In this document: positions 53,686-63,005 of the stretch, one piece after another | Layout of the letters: each line of letters opens with the position of its first letter | How positions within the stretch are numbered: the stretch's first letter is position 1 | DNA from: Hallella multisaccharivorax DSM 17128 | GTDB taxonomy: Bacteria > Bacteroidota > Bacteroidia > Bacteroidales > Bacteroidaceae | DNA length: 64,000 nucleotides | Assembly: GCF_000218235.1 (NCBI RefSeq) | Contig: NZ_GL945017.1 | Span: 1,819,775 to 1,883,774 of the forward strand | Reading direction: 5' to 3' | The notes under the pieces: model-generated | What the model was told of the DNA's origin: nothing | Database searches by the model: none | Seen by the model: only the letters and a program-made list of their open reading frames with translations | Program-made: the position numbers and the translations under genes

Positions 53686-55344
53686 ATGAAATTTGAAGAA
53701 TTAAATCTTAACGACAACATCCTCGATGCTCTTTACGACATGCATTTCGAGGATTGCACCCCCGTTCAGGAAAAGTGTATACCCCCCATACTCGAAGGTC
53801 GCGATGTGCTTGGCGTTGCCCAAACCGGCACCGGAAAAACGGCTGCATATCTGCTACCCATTCTCTCCAGGCTTGACGACGGAGGCTATCCGAAAGATGC
53901 CGTCAACTGTATCGTCATGTCACCAACTCGGGAACTGGCGCAACAGATCGACCAGGCCATGCAGGGATTTGCCTATTACCTGCCCGATGTGTCCAGTGTC
54001 GCCGTCTATGGCGGCAACGACGGCAACCGCTATGACCAGGAGATGAAGAGCATGAGACTCGGCGCCGATGTCATCATCGCCACACCTGGAAGACTGATTT
54101 CCCACATCTCTATGGGGAATATCAACCTGTCAAAGGTCAGCTTCTTTGTTCTTGACGAAGCTGACCGCATGCTCGATATGGGCTTTTCCGACGACATTCT
54201 CAAGATTGCATCAAAGCTTCCCAAGGAGTGTCAGACCATCATGTTCTCCGCAACGATGCCTAAAGACATTGAGAAACTGGCGCAAAGCTTGCTGAAAAAT
54301 CCTATCGAAGTGAAGCTCGCCGTGAGCAAGCCCGCCGAAAAGATTCAGCAGAGTGCATATATCTGCTATGAGACACAGAAGCTGCAGATCATCCAGGACA
54401 TCTTCAAGGCCGGCGATCTGAAACGTGTCATCATCTTCTCAGGGAGCAAGATGAAAGTCAAACAAATCAATCAGGCACTGCTCAAAATGAAGATCAACAG
54501 TGGTGAGATGCACTCTGACCTGGAGCAGGCTGAGCGCGACGACATCATGTTTAAGTTCAAGAGCGGACAGATTGACGTACTTGTGGCTACCGATATTGTA
54601 GCCCGCGGCATAGACATTGATGACATAGCTATGATCATCAACTATGATGTGCCCCACGATGCCGAGGACTATGTCCACCGTATCGGGCGTACAGCACGTG
54701 CCGACAGGGATGGTGTCGCCATCACTTTCGTCAATGAGGACGACATGTTCGCATTCCACCAAATTGAGAAATTCCTGGATAAGGACATTCAAAAGAACCC
54801 ATTACCCGAGGGTTGTGGGGAAGGACCCGATTACACTACATCGAAACGTCCTGGTAAAACCTCTGCCAAAAGCCGCCGCAGAAAGGACCGCGACAACAAC
54901 GCACATAAAGATTCGAGACAGCGTGGTGACCGAAAGCCCGGGACCGAAAGCCGAAAAAGCACTCCAAAAGGACCGTCAAAGAAGGGACAAGACGCTCAAG
55001 ACAGCCCTTCAAAGGAAACGCAAGACAAGCAGCGGCAAGAGCAACCCAAGCAGGAGAAACGCCAGCGCGGGAGAGGACAAAAGCAAGAACGGCAGCACGC
55101 ACAGCAGCAGGCACAGCCCTCTGCTGAAGGCCAGAAGCAGCGCGGGCGTCACAAATATGCCGACAAGCAACGTGGACAGCAGACAAAACGGAATCAGCAA
55201 AAGCTACAAGGACAGAATAAACAAAGCGAAAAGCCTCAACAAAGCAAAAAGAAAGGTGTGGTGCAGCCCAACCTTAATGAGCGTGGCCTGAAGGGCTTCA
55301 TTAAGCACCCGATTCGGTGGATCATGAATATTGGTAAAAAATAG
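53686..55344 (+). CDS. DEAD-box RNA helicase with basic disordered tail
   Basis: 552 residues. The helicase core (about 1-375) has FxDL-type Q-motif (CTPVQEKCIPP), AQTGTGKTAAYLLP, PTRELAQQ, VLDEADRMLDMGF, FSATMP and HRIGRTARADRDG, close to RhlE/CsdA types that remodel RNA, ribosome precursors or mRNA. The last 170 residues are Lys/Arg/Gln/Ser-rich, without fixed structure (QGRGQKQERQHAQQQAQP-like), typical of RNA-binding tails in cold-adapted or degradosome helicases. Same strand as the permease gene. Confidence 0.93.
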   Translation: MKFEELNLNDNILDALYDMHFEDCTPVQEKCIPPILEGRDVLGVAQTGTGKTAAYLLPILSRLDDGGYPKDAVNCIVMSPTRELAQQIDQAMQGFAYYLPDVSSVAVYGGNDGNRYDQEMKSMRLGADVIIATPGRLISHISMGNINLSKVSFFVLDEADRMLDMGFSDDILKIASKLPKECQTIMFSATMPKDIEKLAQSLLKNPIEVKLAVSKPAEKIQQSAYICYETQKLQIIQDIFKAGDLKRVIIFSGSKMKVKQINQALLKMKINSGEMHSDLEQAERDDIMFKFKSGQIDVLVATDIVARGIDIDDIAMIINYDVPHDAEDYVHRIGRTARADRDGVAITFVNEDDMFAFHQIEKFLDKDIQKNPLPEGCGEGPDYTTSKRPGKTSAKSRRRKDRDNNAHKDSRQRGDRKPGTESRKSTPKGPSKKGQDAQDSPSKETQDKQRQEQPKQEKRQRGRGQKQERQHAQQQAQPSAEGQKQRGRHKYADKQRGQQTKRNQQKLQGQNKQSEKPQQSKKKGVVQPNLNERGLKGFIKHPIRWIMNIGKK

Positions 55345-55369
55345 CCAGAGAATTTAAATAAGAAATACA

Positions 55370-56803
55370 ATGGAAAAGAAAAGAAAAAGCAGTTTGTCAG
55401 CGTGCACCACTATCGTTGTAGGTGGAAAACTGACAGGTGACGGTTCACGTATCTACGCCCGCAGTGAAGATTTCGATGCCATGCGCTGCAAGAACTGGCT
55501 TGTCTTTGACGAGACCGACAACGGTCCGGAAGAGTTCGTTGCTGACGACAGTGCCTTCAAATGTCCACTGCCTAAAAAACGCTTGGGCTACACCGCACTG
55601 CCCGACTATCAGTTTCACCATGAGTGGGGAAGTGCGGGATTCAATACCGCCGGCGTTGGAGAGAGCTCAACAGAAACCATCTTCAGCAGTCCCGAAGCAC
55701 TCGCTCACGACCCTTATGTAGCCAACGGCCTGGCGGAAAACTGCACGTATAACACGGTGCTGCCGTACATTCACACTGCCCGTGAAGGTGTGGAACGGCT
55801 TGGAGCCATGATTGAAAAGTATGGCTCTGCCGAGGGATTTGGCATTGGCTTTATCGACAACAAGGAGACCTGGTACCTTGAAAACGCATGCGGACATCAC
55901 TGGCTTGCATGCCGTATTCCTGACGACAAGTATTTCGTGACCGGTAACCAAAGCCGTTTCCGTGAATATGAGCCGGAGGACAAGGAGAACTTCCTTGCCG
56001 ACAAAGACTTACTTACCTTTGCAGAGAAGCATGGCCTTTGGAATCCAAAGGAAGGCAAGTTCGATTTCCATCAGGCATACTCAAAAGACGACATTGCGGA
56101 CCACACCTACAATTATACACGTGTATGGGGACTGCAAAAGCTCTTCACACCTTCTATGGTTCAGGACGTGAACGTGAACGATTTCCCTGTTTACGCCAAG
56201 CCTGACAGCGGTTTGATAGGTATCAAGGAACTGCGCAATGCTTTCCGATTCCACTACGATGGTACCGACCACGACCCGTACTTGCACAACAACGGCCATG
56301 AGCCCTGGCGCCCTGTGTCCATTTTCCGCACGACGCAAACGCACCTTCTGCAGGTACGTCCCTGGCTTCCGGATGCCATCGGACACATTACTTATGTGGC
56401 CAACGGAATGGCAGATCTTGGCGTGTTCCTGCCTGTCTACCAAGGCATTAAGAGCTTTCCGGAAGCCTATCAGATTGGCGACAACTACTGTTCTGACGAA
56501 TCGGCCTACTGGAAATTCCGTAAGGTAATGACTCTTGCCATGACCAACTACAATGCTTACGCCCCACTGGTAAAAGAGACCTATGCAAAACTCGAGGCCG
56601 AAAACGACCTGAGACAGAAAGAATTTGAGACAGATTATCTCGCCATCTACAAGAAAAGACCCATGGAGGCACAAGACAAGCTCCAGGCATTTAGCGACAA
56701 ACTGCTCAATCGTGCACTGGAAGTTGCCGATGAGCTCACACTGGAACTCTTCACCCACCTGACAGAAGACACGATGAAGAACTATATGTTCCACGGAGCT
56801 TAA
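55370..56803 (+). CDS. C69 family dipeptidase
   Basis: 477-residue Ntn-hydrolase (PepD family) cleaving dipeptides. The short propeptide ends before Cys12 (SLSACTTIVVGG), which becomes the N-terminal nucleophile after autocleavage. Other conserved stretches are GSRIYARSEDFD, FNTAGVGESSTET, GFGIGFIDNKETWYLENACG and FVTGNQSR. No signal peptide, so probably cytoplasmic; it could complete peptide breakdown begun by the DPP5-like enzyme. Convergent with the Crp/Fnr gene across repeat array 3. Confidence 0.93.
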   Translation: MEKKRKSSLSACTTIVVGGKLTGDGSRIYARSEDFDAMRCKNWLVFDETDNGPEEFVADDSAFKCPLPKKRLGYTALPDYQFHHEWGSAGFNTAGVGESSTETIFSSPEALAHDPYVANGLAENCTYNTVLPYIHTAREGVERLGAMIEKYGSAEGFGIGFIDNKETWYLENACGHHWLACRIPDDKYFVTGNQSRFREYEPEDKENFLADKDLLTFAEKHGLWNPKEGKFDFHQAYSKDDIADHTYNYTRVWGLQKLFTPSMVQDVNVNDFPVYAKPDSGLIGIKELRNAFRFHYDGTDHDPYLHNNGHEPWRPVSIFRTTQTHLLQVRPWLPDAIGHITYVANGMADLGVFLPVYQGIKSFPEAYQIGDNYCSDESAYWKFRKVMTLAMTNYNAYAPLVKETYAKLEAENDLRQKEFETDYLAIYKKRPMEAQDKLQAFSDKLLNRALEVADELTLELFTHLTEDTMKNYMFHGA

Positions 56804-56880
56804 AGATGGCAAAAAGAGATGGGCTGGACGTCGGCTTGAGACATCCTAAGTAAGACACAAAACGCTTTATAGCGTTATGT

Positions 56881-56990
56881 CATCGTTCGACAGCTGTTTA
56901 ACAATCGTCAAGCAGCTGTTTGACGATTGTGCGACAGTTGCTTGACGATTGTTAAACAGCTGTCGCACGATTATAAACGGTAATTACGGC
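56881..56990. repeat. 22-nt-period array 3 folding into a giant hairpin
   Basis: Four 22-nt units start at 56881, 56903, 56925 and 56947, each with an ACAGCTGT-like palindromic core, followed by one degenerate unit. The region 56882-56918 pairs with 56935-56971 (37 positions, one mismatch, one G-U), loop 16 nt; 27 bp of it are uninterrupted Watson-Crick pairs. A small AACGCT/AGCGTT hairpin precedes it at 56861-56876. It sits between convergent genes. Confidence 0.97.
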
Positions 56991-57047
56991 GTATCGATCA
57001 CAAAGGCCTGATTCCCCTCATAGCAGCAGCCAACGAAGCTGAGGCTA

Positions 57048-57638
57048 TCAGAGCGTCGCTGCCCTCACACGACTCAATGTCTCCGGAGTCATCTGAAGAT
57101 AACTTGCAATATACACAAGTGGCGCCCGCAAGATGACCTGCGGATTCATTTTGCAGAGACGCAGATAACGGTTCTGGGCAGTCTCGAAGCGCAAAAGATC
57201 CGCATGAATTTGTGAGATGATCAAGCTTTCCTCCAAAATCTTCCGATAAAGGATCTGGATATTGACATTATGCAATGCCACCTGCTCCAAACGGTGCTTA
57301 GGGATAAGATAGAGTGAACACGGCTCCAATGCCTCTACCTGAAGCTTCGTCGGTTCCTCTTTAAAAAGGCTCTCTATGCACATAAAAATCTCACCATCGG
57401 CGCCGATGTGCTCGGTCAGCTCCTTGTCATTTTTGAAATAGAACTGACGGACAAGGCCCTTGTCCATATAATAAATGCTGTCACAAACATCTCCTTCTTT
57501 AAGAATCGTCTCTCCTTTCGAGACTTTCCTGGGCACAAGGATGCTCTCCAATGTGTCAAGCTCCTCGTGCGTCATCGTACTGTACTTTCGCGCTAACTCA
57601 CGAGCAATATCACGTGTAGTGCTCTGTAATTCTTTCAT
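57048..57638 (-). CDS. Crp/Fnr family transcriptional regulator
   Basis: 196 residues. An N-terminal cyclic-nucleotide-binding-like beta-roll (about 25-130: VSKGETILKEGDVCDSIYYM, GADGEIFMCIESLF) is joined by a dimer helix to a C-terminal helix-turn-helix (APLVYIASYLQMTPETLSRV). The Cys set of oxygen-sensing Fnr proteins and cAMP-contact motif (RGExS) are not evident, so the ligand is unknown. Targets are unknown. It lies 41 nt upstream of no other gene on its strand; its promoter was not identified. Confidence 0.9.
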   Translation of the reverse strand: MKELQSTTRDIARELARKYSTMTHEELDTLESILVPRKVSKGETILKEGDVCDSIYYMDKGLVRQFYFKNDKELTEHIGADGEIFMCIESLFKEEPTKLQVEALEPCSLYLIPKHRLEQVALHNVNIQILYRKILEESLIISQIHADLLRFETAQNRYLRLCKMNPQVILRAPLVYIASYLQMTPETLSRVRAATL

Positions 57639-57679
57639 TTCTCAATAAATCAATATTTAGGTTATCTGGTTGAACACGA

Positions 57680-59461
57680 TTAATCCAACTTGAGTACGGC
57701 GAGGAATGCCTTTTGTGGCACCTGCACGTTACCAATCTGTTTCATCCTCTTTTTCCCTTTCTTCTGCTTCTCTAAGAGCTTCCGCTTTCGGCTCACATCA
57801 CCGCCATAGCACTTGGCAAGGACATCCTTGCGCACTTGTTTCACCGTCTCGCGAGCCACGATCTTCGCGCCAATGGCAGCCTGAATGGCAATGTCAAATT
57901 GCTGACGGGGTATGAGCTCCTTAAGTTTCTCACACATATTACGGCCCAAGGTCACAGCGTTATCCTGATGGGTCAGTGTCGAGAGCGCGTCTACCGGTTC
58001 TCCATTGAGCAGAATGTCAAGCTTGATGAGCTTAGAAGGCCGGTAGCTGTCTATGTGGTAATCAAAAGAAGCATAACCTTTCGAGATAGACTTGAGCTTA
58101 TCGTAGAAGTCAATCACGATCTCTCCCAAGGGCAACATGAAGTGTAACTCCACACGATTGCCGGAAATATACTGTTGGTCAAGAAGTTCACCGCGCTTGT
58201 CAAGACAAAGCTTGATGATTGGTCCGATATAGTCGGCCGACGTGATGATGCTCGCCTTGATATACGGCTCGTCTATGTGGTCTATCTCTGTCGGATCAGG
58301 AAGTCCGCTCGGATTGTGCACCTCCAGTTCCTCACCCTGCTTGGTGTAAACCAGATACGATACATTAGGAACAGTGGTGATGACCTCCATATTAAACTCG
58401 CGGTCGAGACGCTCCTGCACGATCTCCATGTGAAGGAGGCCGAGGAATCCACACCTGAAGCCAAAACCGAGTGCCTGTGATGATTCCGGCATAAAGGTCA
58501 GACTGGCGTCATTGAGCTGCAATTTCTCAAGGGAACTGCGCAAATTCTCATATTCAGTGGGGTCAATAGGATATACACCTGCAAACACCATGGGCTTCAC
58601 CTCCTGGAATCCCTCTATGGCCTTATCGCAAGGCTGGTCCACATGAGTGATTGTATCGCCGACTTTCACTTCGGTGGCATTCTTGATACCCGATATGATA
58701 TAGCCGACCTCGCCCGTTGAGAGCGTCTTCCGAGGCTCTAAATCCATTTTCAATACACCAACCTCATCAGCCGTGTACTCCATGCCTGTCTGCACAAACT
58801 TCACCTCGTCGCCCTGCCGAACCACGCCATTGACAACCTTTCCAAGAACAATAATACCCCGGAAAGAATTGAAAATAGAATCGAATATGAGCATCTGCAA
58901 GGGTTTCTCAGGGTCGCCTTTAGGAGCCGGAATACGTTCCACAACAGCTTTCAGAATATCGGGTACACCCTCACCCGTCTTGCCACTCGCCCTGATGATG
59001 TCCTCTGGATCACAGCCAATGAGATCCAATATTTCATCTTCCACCTCTTCGGGCATCGCATTGGGCATATCAATCTTATTGATCACCGGAATGATCTCCA
59101 AGTCATGGTCAATGGCCATGTAAAGATTAGAAATGGTTTGCGCCTGCACACCTTGGGTAGCATCAACGACAAGCAATGCCCCTTCACAGGCAGCAATGCT
59201 CCTTGAGACCTCATAGCTGAAGTCAACGTGCCCCGGAGTGTCAATCAGGTTGAGGATATATTTCTTCCCATCAAGCGAATACTCCATCTGTATGGCATGA
59301 CTTTTAATGGTAATGCCCCGTTCACGCTCAAGGTCCATGTCGTCAAGCATCTGGTTCTCAGTAATCTTGATGGTTTTGGTGTACTCAAGCATACGGTCGG
59401 CAAGCGTTGACTTGCCATGATCAATATGAGCTATGATGCAGAAATTTCGGATGTTTTCCAT
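57680..59461 (-). CDS. lepA: Elongation factor 4 (LepA)
   Basis: 593-residue translational GTPase that back-translocates or remodels ribosomes. G1 [15 protein letters not shown]2/G3 [11 protein letters not shown] and G4 NKIDMPNA are followed by domains III/IV and V and the unique C-terminal region ([35 protein letters not shown]). Full length. Starts at 59461, divergent from the small lipoprotein gene. Confidence 0.97.
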   Translation of the reverse strand: MENIRNFCIIAHIDHGKSTLADRMLEYTKTIKITENQMLDDMDLERERGITIKSHAIQMEYSLDGKKYILNLIDTPGHVDFSYEVSRSIAACEGALLVVDATQGVQAQTISNLYMAIDHDLEIIPVINKIDMPNAMPEEVEDEILDLIGCDPEDIIRASGKTGEGVPDILKAVVERIPAPKGDPEKPLQMLIFDSIFNSFRGIIVLGKVVNGVVRQGDEVKFVQTGMEYTADEVGVLKMDLEPRKTLSTGEVGYIISGIKNATEVKVGDTITHVDQPCDKAIEGFQEVKPMVFAGVYPIDPTEYENLRSSLEKLQLNDASLTFMPESSQALGFGFRCGFLGLLHMEIVQERLDREFNMEVITTVPNVSYLVYTKQGEELEVHNPSGLPDPTEIDHIDEPYIKASIITSADYIGPIIKLCLDKRGELLDQQYISGNRVELHFMLPLGEIVIDFYDKLKSISKGYASFDYHIDSYRPSKLIKLDILLNGEPVDALSTLTHQDNAVTLGRNMCEKLKELIPRQQFDIAIQAAIGAKIVARETVKQVRKDVLAKCYGGDVSRKRKLLEKQKKGKKRMKQIGNVQVPQKAFLAVLKLD

Positions 59462-59482
59462 TCGGATTTACAATTCTTTGAC

Positions 59483-59491
59483 GCAAAGTTA
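59483..59491 (-). promoter_or_regulatory. -7 box of lepA
   Basis: TAACTTTGC on the minus strand, 21 nt before the lepA start. No clear -33 element. Confidence 0.55.
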
Positions 59492-59535
59492 CTAAAAAGA
59501 CGGGACAAGTATGACTTAAAAATATATATTTTTCT

Positions 59536-59544
59536 TAACTTTGC
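59536..59544 (+). promoter_or_regulatory. -7 box of the small lipoprotein-radA operon
   Basis: TAACTTTGC on the plus strand, 22 nt before the ATG at 59567; it excludes the longer in-frame extension opening at 59417. No clear -33 element. Confidence 0.55.
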
Positions 59545-59566
59545 GCTAAAAAGAAAAGAATGCAAG

Positions 59567-59968
59567 ATGAGGCATAAAAAATTATTGTTTCTTACTTTGA
59601 TGACGTTTTTTTTAACAGCTTGTCACCGCGCGACATTAGAGGATATGGCCGCAAAGACGGCATCTGATTATACGGAGCGCTATTGTCCAACGCCGGTGGA
59701 AGACTTTCAACGCACTGACAGCATCACCTTTGATCGCGGCACGCACACGTTCAGCTACTATTATACGCTGACAGGAAAGATAGATGATCCGGCCGTCATT
59801 GAGAAAGGGGAAAAACAGATTCTTGCCACTATCATAGGAAGTCTCAAGGAAAACACCAGCATGAAGGACTATAAGCAGGCTGGCTATAACTTCCGCTACG
59901 TTTATCGTTCACAGAAGAATGGGAATGTGATGATTGACAAAACCTTCAAACAGAAAGATTATAAATAA
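59567..59968 (+). CDS. Small lipoprotein, unknown
   Basis: 133 residues from ATG 59567. Lipobox LTAC (Cys19) after a hydrophobic signal (KKLLFLTLMTFFLTAC). The mature part reads DYTERYCPTPVEDFQRTDSI, HTFSYYYTLTGKIDD and YKQAGYNFRYVYRSQKNGN, a likely small alpha/beta fold. I do not recognise a family. It lies 9 nt before radA and shares its promoter. Confidence 0.72.
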   Translation: MRHKKLLFLTLMTFFLTACHRATLEDMAAKTASDYTERYCPTPVEDFQRTDSITFDRGTHTFSYYYTLTGKIDDPAVIEKGEKQILATIIGSLKENTSMKDYKQAGYNFRYVYRSQKNGNVMIDKTFKQKDYK

Positions 59969-59977
59969 TCCGAATCA

Positions 59978-61387
59978 ATGCCAAAGGATAAGACCATGTT
60001 CGTCTGCAGCAATTGCGGATACGAATCAGCAAAATGGCTTGGACGCTGTCCTTCCTGCGGAGAATGGGACAGCTTCAAAGAGATAAAGGTTGCTGCCGAC
60101 TATGGCTCATTGAATGCCAAAAACACGGCTGCATCGATAAGGCAAGGCGGTGAAAAAGTGATGATGCCCCATAAGGACAACAGTCCATTGAGGCTGAAGG
60201 AGATTCCGTTGCAGGATGCGCCAAGAATAGATACACGTGACGAAGAGTTTAACAGGGTGCTTGGAGGCGGTATTGTACCGGGGAGCATCGTTCTGTTAGG
60301 TGGTGAGCCAGGAATAGGCAAATCCACGCTCACGTTACAAACAATACTTGGAATGGAAAACATGTCCATTCTTTATGTCAGTGGTGAGGAGAGCGCGCAC
60401 CAAATCAAGATGAGAGCCGAGAGAATACAGAAAGAAGTACGCGATAATGTTTTCATCCTTTGCGAGACTTCACTGGAGAGAATTTACGCTGGCATCCAGC
60501 AACTGCACCCGAACTTGTTGGTCATCGACTCCATTCAGACGATCTCTACCGAGCAGGTTGACTCCTCCCCAGGAAGCATTTCGCAAGTCAGGGAATGCGC
60601 TGCCTCGCTGCTTCGGTTTGCTAAAAGCAGCGGCGTCCCCGTACTGCTTATCGGACATATCAATAAGGAGGGCACGCTTGCAGGGCCAAAAATTCTGGAG
60701 CATATCGTCGATACGGTGATTCAGTTTGAGGGCGACCAGCATTATGTCTACCGCATCTTGAGAAGCATCAAGAACCGCTTTGGCAGCACCTCTGAGCTCG
60801 GCATCTACGAGATGCGCCACAACGGACTGCGTGCTGTCTCCAATCCATCGGAGCTGCTTCTCACCGAAGACCATGAGGGACTGTCGGGAGTTGCCATCAG
60901 CTCTACTATAGAAGGTATGCGGCCGTTCCTTGTTGAGACCCAGGCACTTGTATCTACAGCAGCTTATGGCACACCACAACGTTCAGCTACCGGCTTCGAC
61001 CAGAGGCGTCTGAACATGCTTCTCGCCGTCCTTGAGAAGCGCGTAGGATTCAAGCTGATACAAAAAGACGTGTTTCTCAACATTGCGGGAGGCATGCGGG
61101 TTACGGATATGGCGATGGATCTCAGTGTCATTGCCGCCGTACTGTCAAGCAATGTCGATACGCCAATTGAGAGTGGATGGTGCATGTGCGGGGAAGTAGG
61201 ACTGAGCGGAGAGGTAAGACCCGTGAGCAGAGTAGAGCAGCGGATAGCTGAAGCAGAGAAGCTCGGCTTCAACCATATCATCTTACCGGCTTACAATCTC
61301 AAAGGTATCAACCCACACAAGTACGCCATCCAGATCCACCCTGTAAAGAAAGTAGAAGAAGCGCTCAGGGATTTATTCAACTCATAA
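59978..61387 (+). CDS. radA: DNA repair protein RadA
   Basis: 469-residue RecA-like branch-migration ATPase. It has an N-terminal C4 zinc finger (CSNCGYESAKWLGRCPSCGEW), Walker A GGEPGIGKSTLTL, the RadA-specific KNRFG motif (SIKNRFGSTSELG) and a C-terminal Lon-protease-like domain (SGEVRPVSRVEQRIAEAEKL). Full length and typical. Same operon as queC (24 nt). Confidence 0.97.
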   Translation: MPKDKTMFVCSNCGYESAKWLGRCPSCGEWDSFKEIKVAADYGSLNAKNTAASIRQGGEKVMMPHKDNSPLRLKEIPLQDAPRIDTRDEEFNRVLGGGIVPGSIVLLGGEPGIGKSTLTLQTILGMENMSILYVSGEESAHQIKMRAERIQKEVRDNVFILCETSLERIYAGIQQLHPNLLVIDSIQTISTEQVDSSPGSISQVRECAASLLRFAKSSGVPVLLIGHINKEGTLAGPKILEHIVDTVIQFEGDQHYVYRILRSIKNRFGSTSELGIYEMRHNGLRAVSNPSELLLTEDHEGLSGVAISSTIEGMRPFLVETQALVSTAAYGTPQRSATGFDQRRLNMLLAVLEKRVGFKLIQKDVFLNIAGGMRVTDMAMDLSVIAAVLSSNVDTPIESGWCMCGEVGLSGEVRPVSRVEQRIAEAEKLGFNHIILPAYNLKGINPHKYAIQIHPVKKVEEALRDLFNS

Positions 61388-61411
61388 ACATGTATTAATT
61401 TTCAAAGAGAT

Positions 61412-62065
61412 ATGAAGGACAGCATTATCATTGTGAGCGGAGGAATGGACTCCATCACTATGCTTTATGAATATAAAGACCGTATCGCCTTAGGCGTATC
61501 GTTCAATTACGGCAGCAATCATAACCAAAGGGAGATCCCTTTCGCCGAAATGCATTGTAAACGGTTAGGCATTCCATACATCACTATAGATCTCGCTTTC
61601 ATGCCACAATACCTTAAGTCAAGCCTTCTCGAGGGTGCAGACGCTATTCCTGAAGGCAACTATGATGACGAGAACATGAAGTCAACCGTGGTACCTTTCC
61701 GCAACGGTATCATGCTCTCAATAGCTGTCGGCATTGCGGAATCAAATCATCTGAAGTATGTCATGATGGCCAACCACGGTGGCGATCACGCCATCTACCC
61801 TGACTGTCGTCCGGAGTTTGTCAAGGCCATGTCAGCTGCCACCACAGCCGGTACCTATGAGAATGTCGAGATATGGGCACCCTACACCCATATCACCAAA
61901 GCCGATATTGCACGTCATGGCAAGGCTCTTGGCATAGACTATAGCGAGACATGGAGCTGCTATAAAGGTGGAGAAAGACACTGTGGAAAGTGCGGTACTT
62001 GTCGTGAACGCAAGGACGCGCTCCACAAAGCAGGAATTGTAGACACAACTGAATATGAAGAATAA
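61412..62065 (+). CDS. queC: 7-cyano-7-deazaguanine synthase QueC
   Basis: 217 residues. It converts 7-carboxy-7-deazaguanine to preQ0 with ATP and ammonia. PP-loop SGGMDSITMLYE, DCRPEFVKAM and the C-terminal zinc cysteines (SCYKGGERHCGKCGTCRERK) are visible. It overlaps the next gene by 11 nt. QueD, QueE and QueF are not in the window; Tgt is at 51203. Confidence 0.96.
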   Translation: MKDSIIIVSGGMDSITMLYEYKDRIALGVSFNYGSNHNQREIPFAEMHCKRLGIPYITIDLAFMPQYLKSSLLEGADAIPEGNYDDENMKSTVVPFRNGIMLSIAVGIAESNHLKYVMMANHGGDHAIYPDCRPEFVKAMSAATTAGTYENVEIWAPYTHITKADIARHGKALGIDYSETWSCYKGGERHCGKCGTCRERKDALHKAGIVDTTEYEE

Positions 62066-62999
62066 AACTCAATTACGCTTCACTGCCACTTCTTCCCTAA
62101 CTTTCATTATATGCGTCGTGGTACTTTTGTCGCTTTTTGTCGCTTGCAACAAGAGCTACCAAGAGCAGAAACAGGAGGAAAAGAAGACGCTTGCAGAGAC
62201 CCTACGAAAAGACAGTCTGGCCCTGAAAATAGCAACAGTCCCCACTTTAGACTGCCTTCCATTGTTCATTGGAGTAGAAGACAGTCTATTTGAACACAAC
62301 GGGGTAGACGTCCATCTCAAACAACGCAATGGTCAAATAGACTGTGACACACTCATTCGGGGCAAGTATGTGGAAGGTATCGTCAGCGATCTTATACGCA
62401 CGGAACGACTGAAAGAGGAAGGCATCGCATTGAGATATCTCACTGCCACCAATGCCTACTGGCAGCTATACACCAACCATATCTCACGTATCAAGGAGCT
62501 TAAACAGCTGTCTGACAAAATGATTGCCATGACGAGATACTCGGCGACCAATTATCTTGCCGATTATGCCATTGATAGTGCCAAGCCTCAATACGATGTC
62601 TTCAAGATTCAAATCAATGATCCTCGTACGCGTATCAAGATGATGATAAATAATGAGATGGATGCGGCATTGTTCACTGAACCACAGGCCACAACAGCCA
62701 GGATCTACAATAATCCCATGCTCATGGACAGCCGCGACAAGAACATTCGCTTTGGAGTCATTGCTTTTAGAGAGAGCGCATTAAAGGATAAACGGCGGCA
62801 GAAACAGCTGAAAGCGTTTACCAAGGTCTACAATATGGCAGTTGATTCCATTAACTATTACGGATTCGGACATTACGCTGCCATCATCATGAAATACACC
62901 AATGCTGACGAAAAGACTATCAAAGCATTGCCCAAACTCAAGTTCAATCATGTCAACCCGCCAAGACAACGCGACATCAACGTGGCGAAAAGATATTAA
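62055..62999 (+). CDS. Substrate-binding-like lipoprotein (NMT1/SsuA type)
   Basis: 314 residues with signal and lipobox (LSLFVAC, Cys about 31). The mature part resembles periplasmic binding proteins of the NMT1/THI5/SsuA fold: LKIATVPTLDCLPLFIGVED, DVHLKQRNGQIDCDTLIRGK, and MMINNEMDAALFTEPQATTA. No ABC permease or ATPase accompanies it. It overlaps queC by 11 nt, so the pair is co-translated. Ligand unknown; a link to queuosine precursors is only suggested by position. Confidence 0.75.
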   Translation: MKNKTQLRFTATSSLTFIICVVVLLSLFVACNKSYQEQKQEEKKTLAETLRKDSLALKIATVPTLDCLPLFIGVEDSLFEHNGVDVHLKQRNGQIDCDTLIRGKYVEGIVSDLIRTERLKEEGIALRYLTATNAYWQLYTNHISRIKELKQLSDKMIAMTRYSATNYLADYAIDSAKPQYDVFKIQINDPRTRIKMMINNEMDAALFTEPQATTARIYNNPMLMDSRDKNIRFGVIAFRESALKDKRRQKQLKAFTKVYNMAVDSINYYGFGHYAAIIMKYTNADEKTIKALPKLKFNHVNPPRQRDINVAKRY

Positions 63000-63005
63000 G
63001 GACCT

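Noticed and set aside
32213-56990. 22-nt arrays as CRISPR
   Set aside because: Spacers are about 4-7 nt and repeated, no cas genes are present, and the arrays lie between converging genes.
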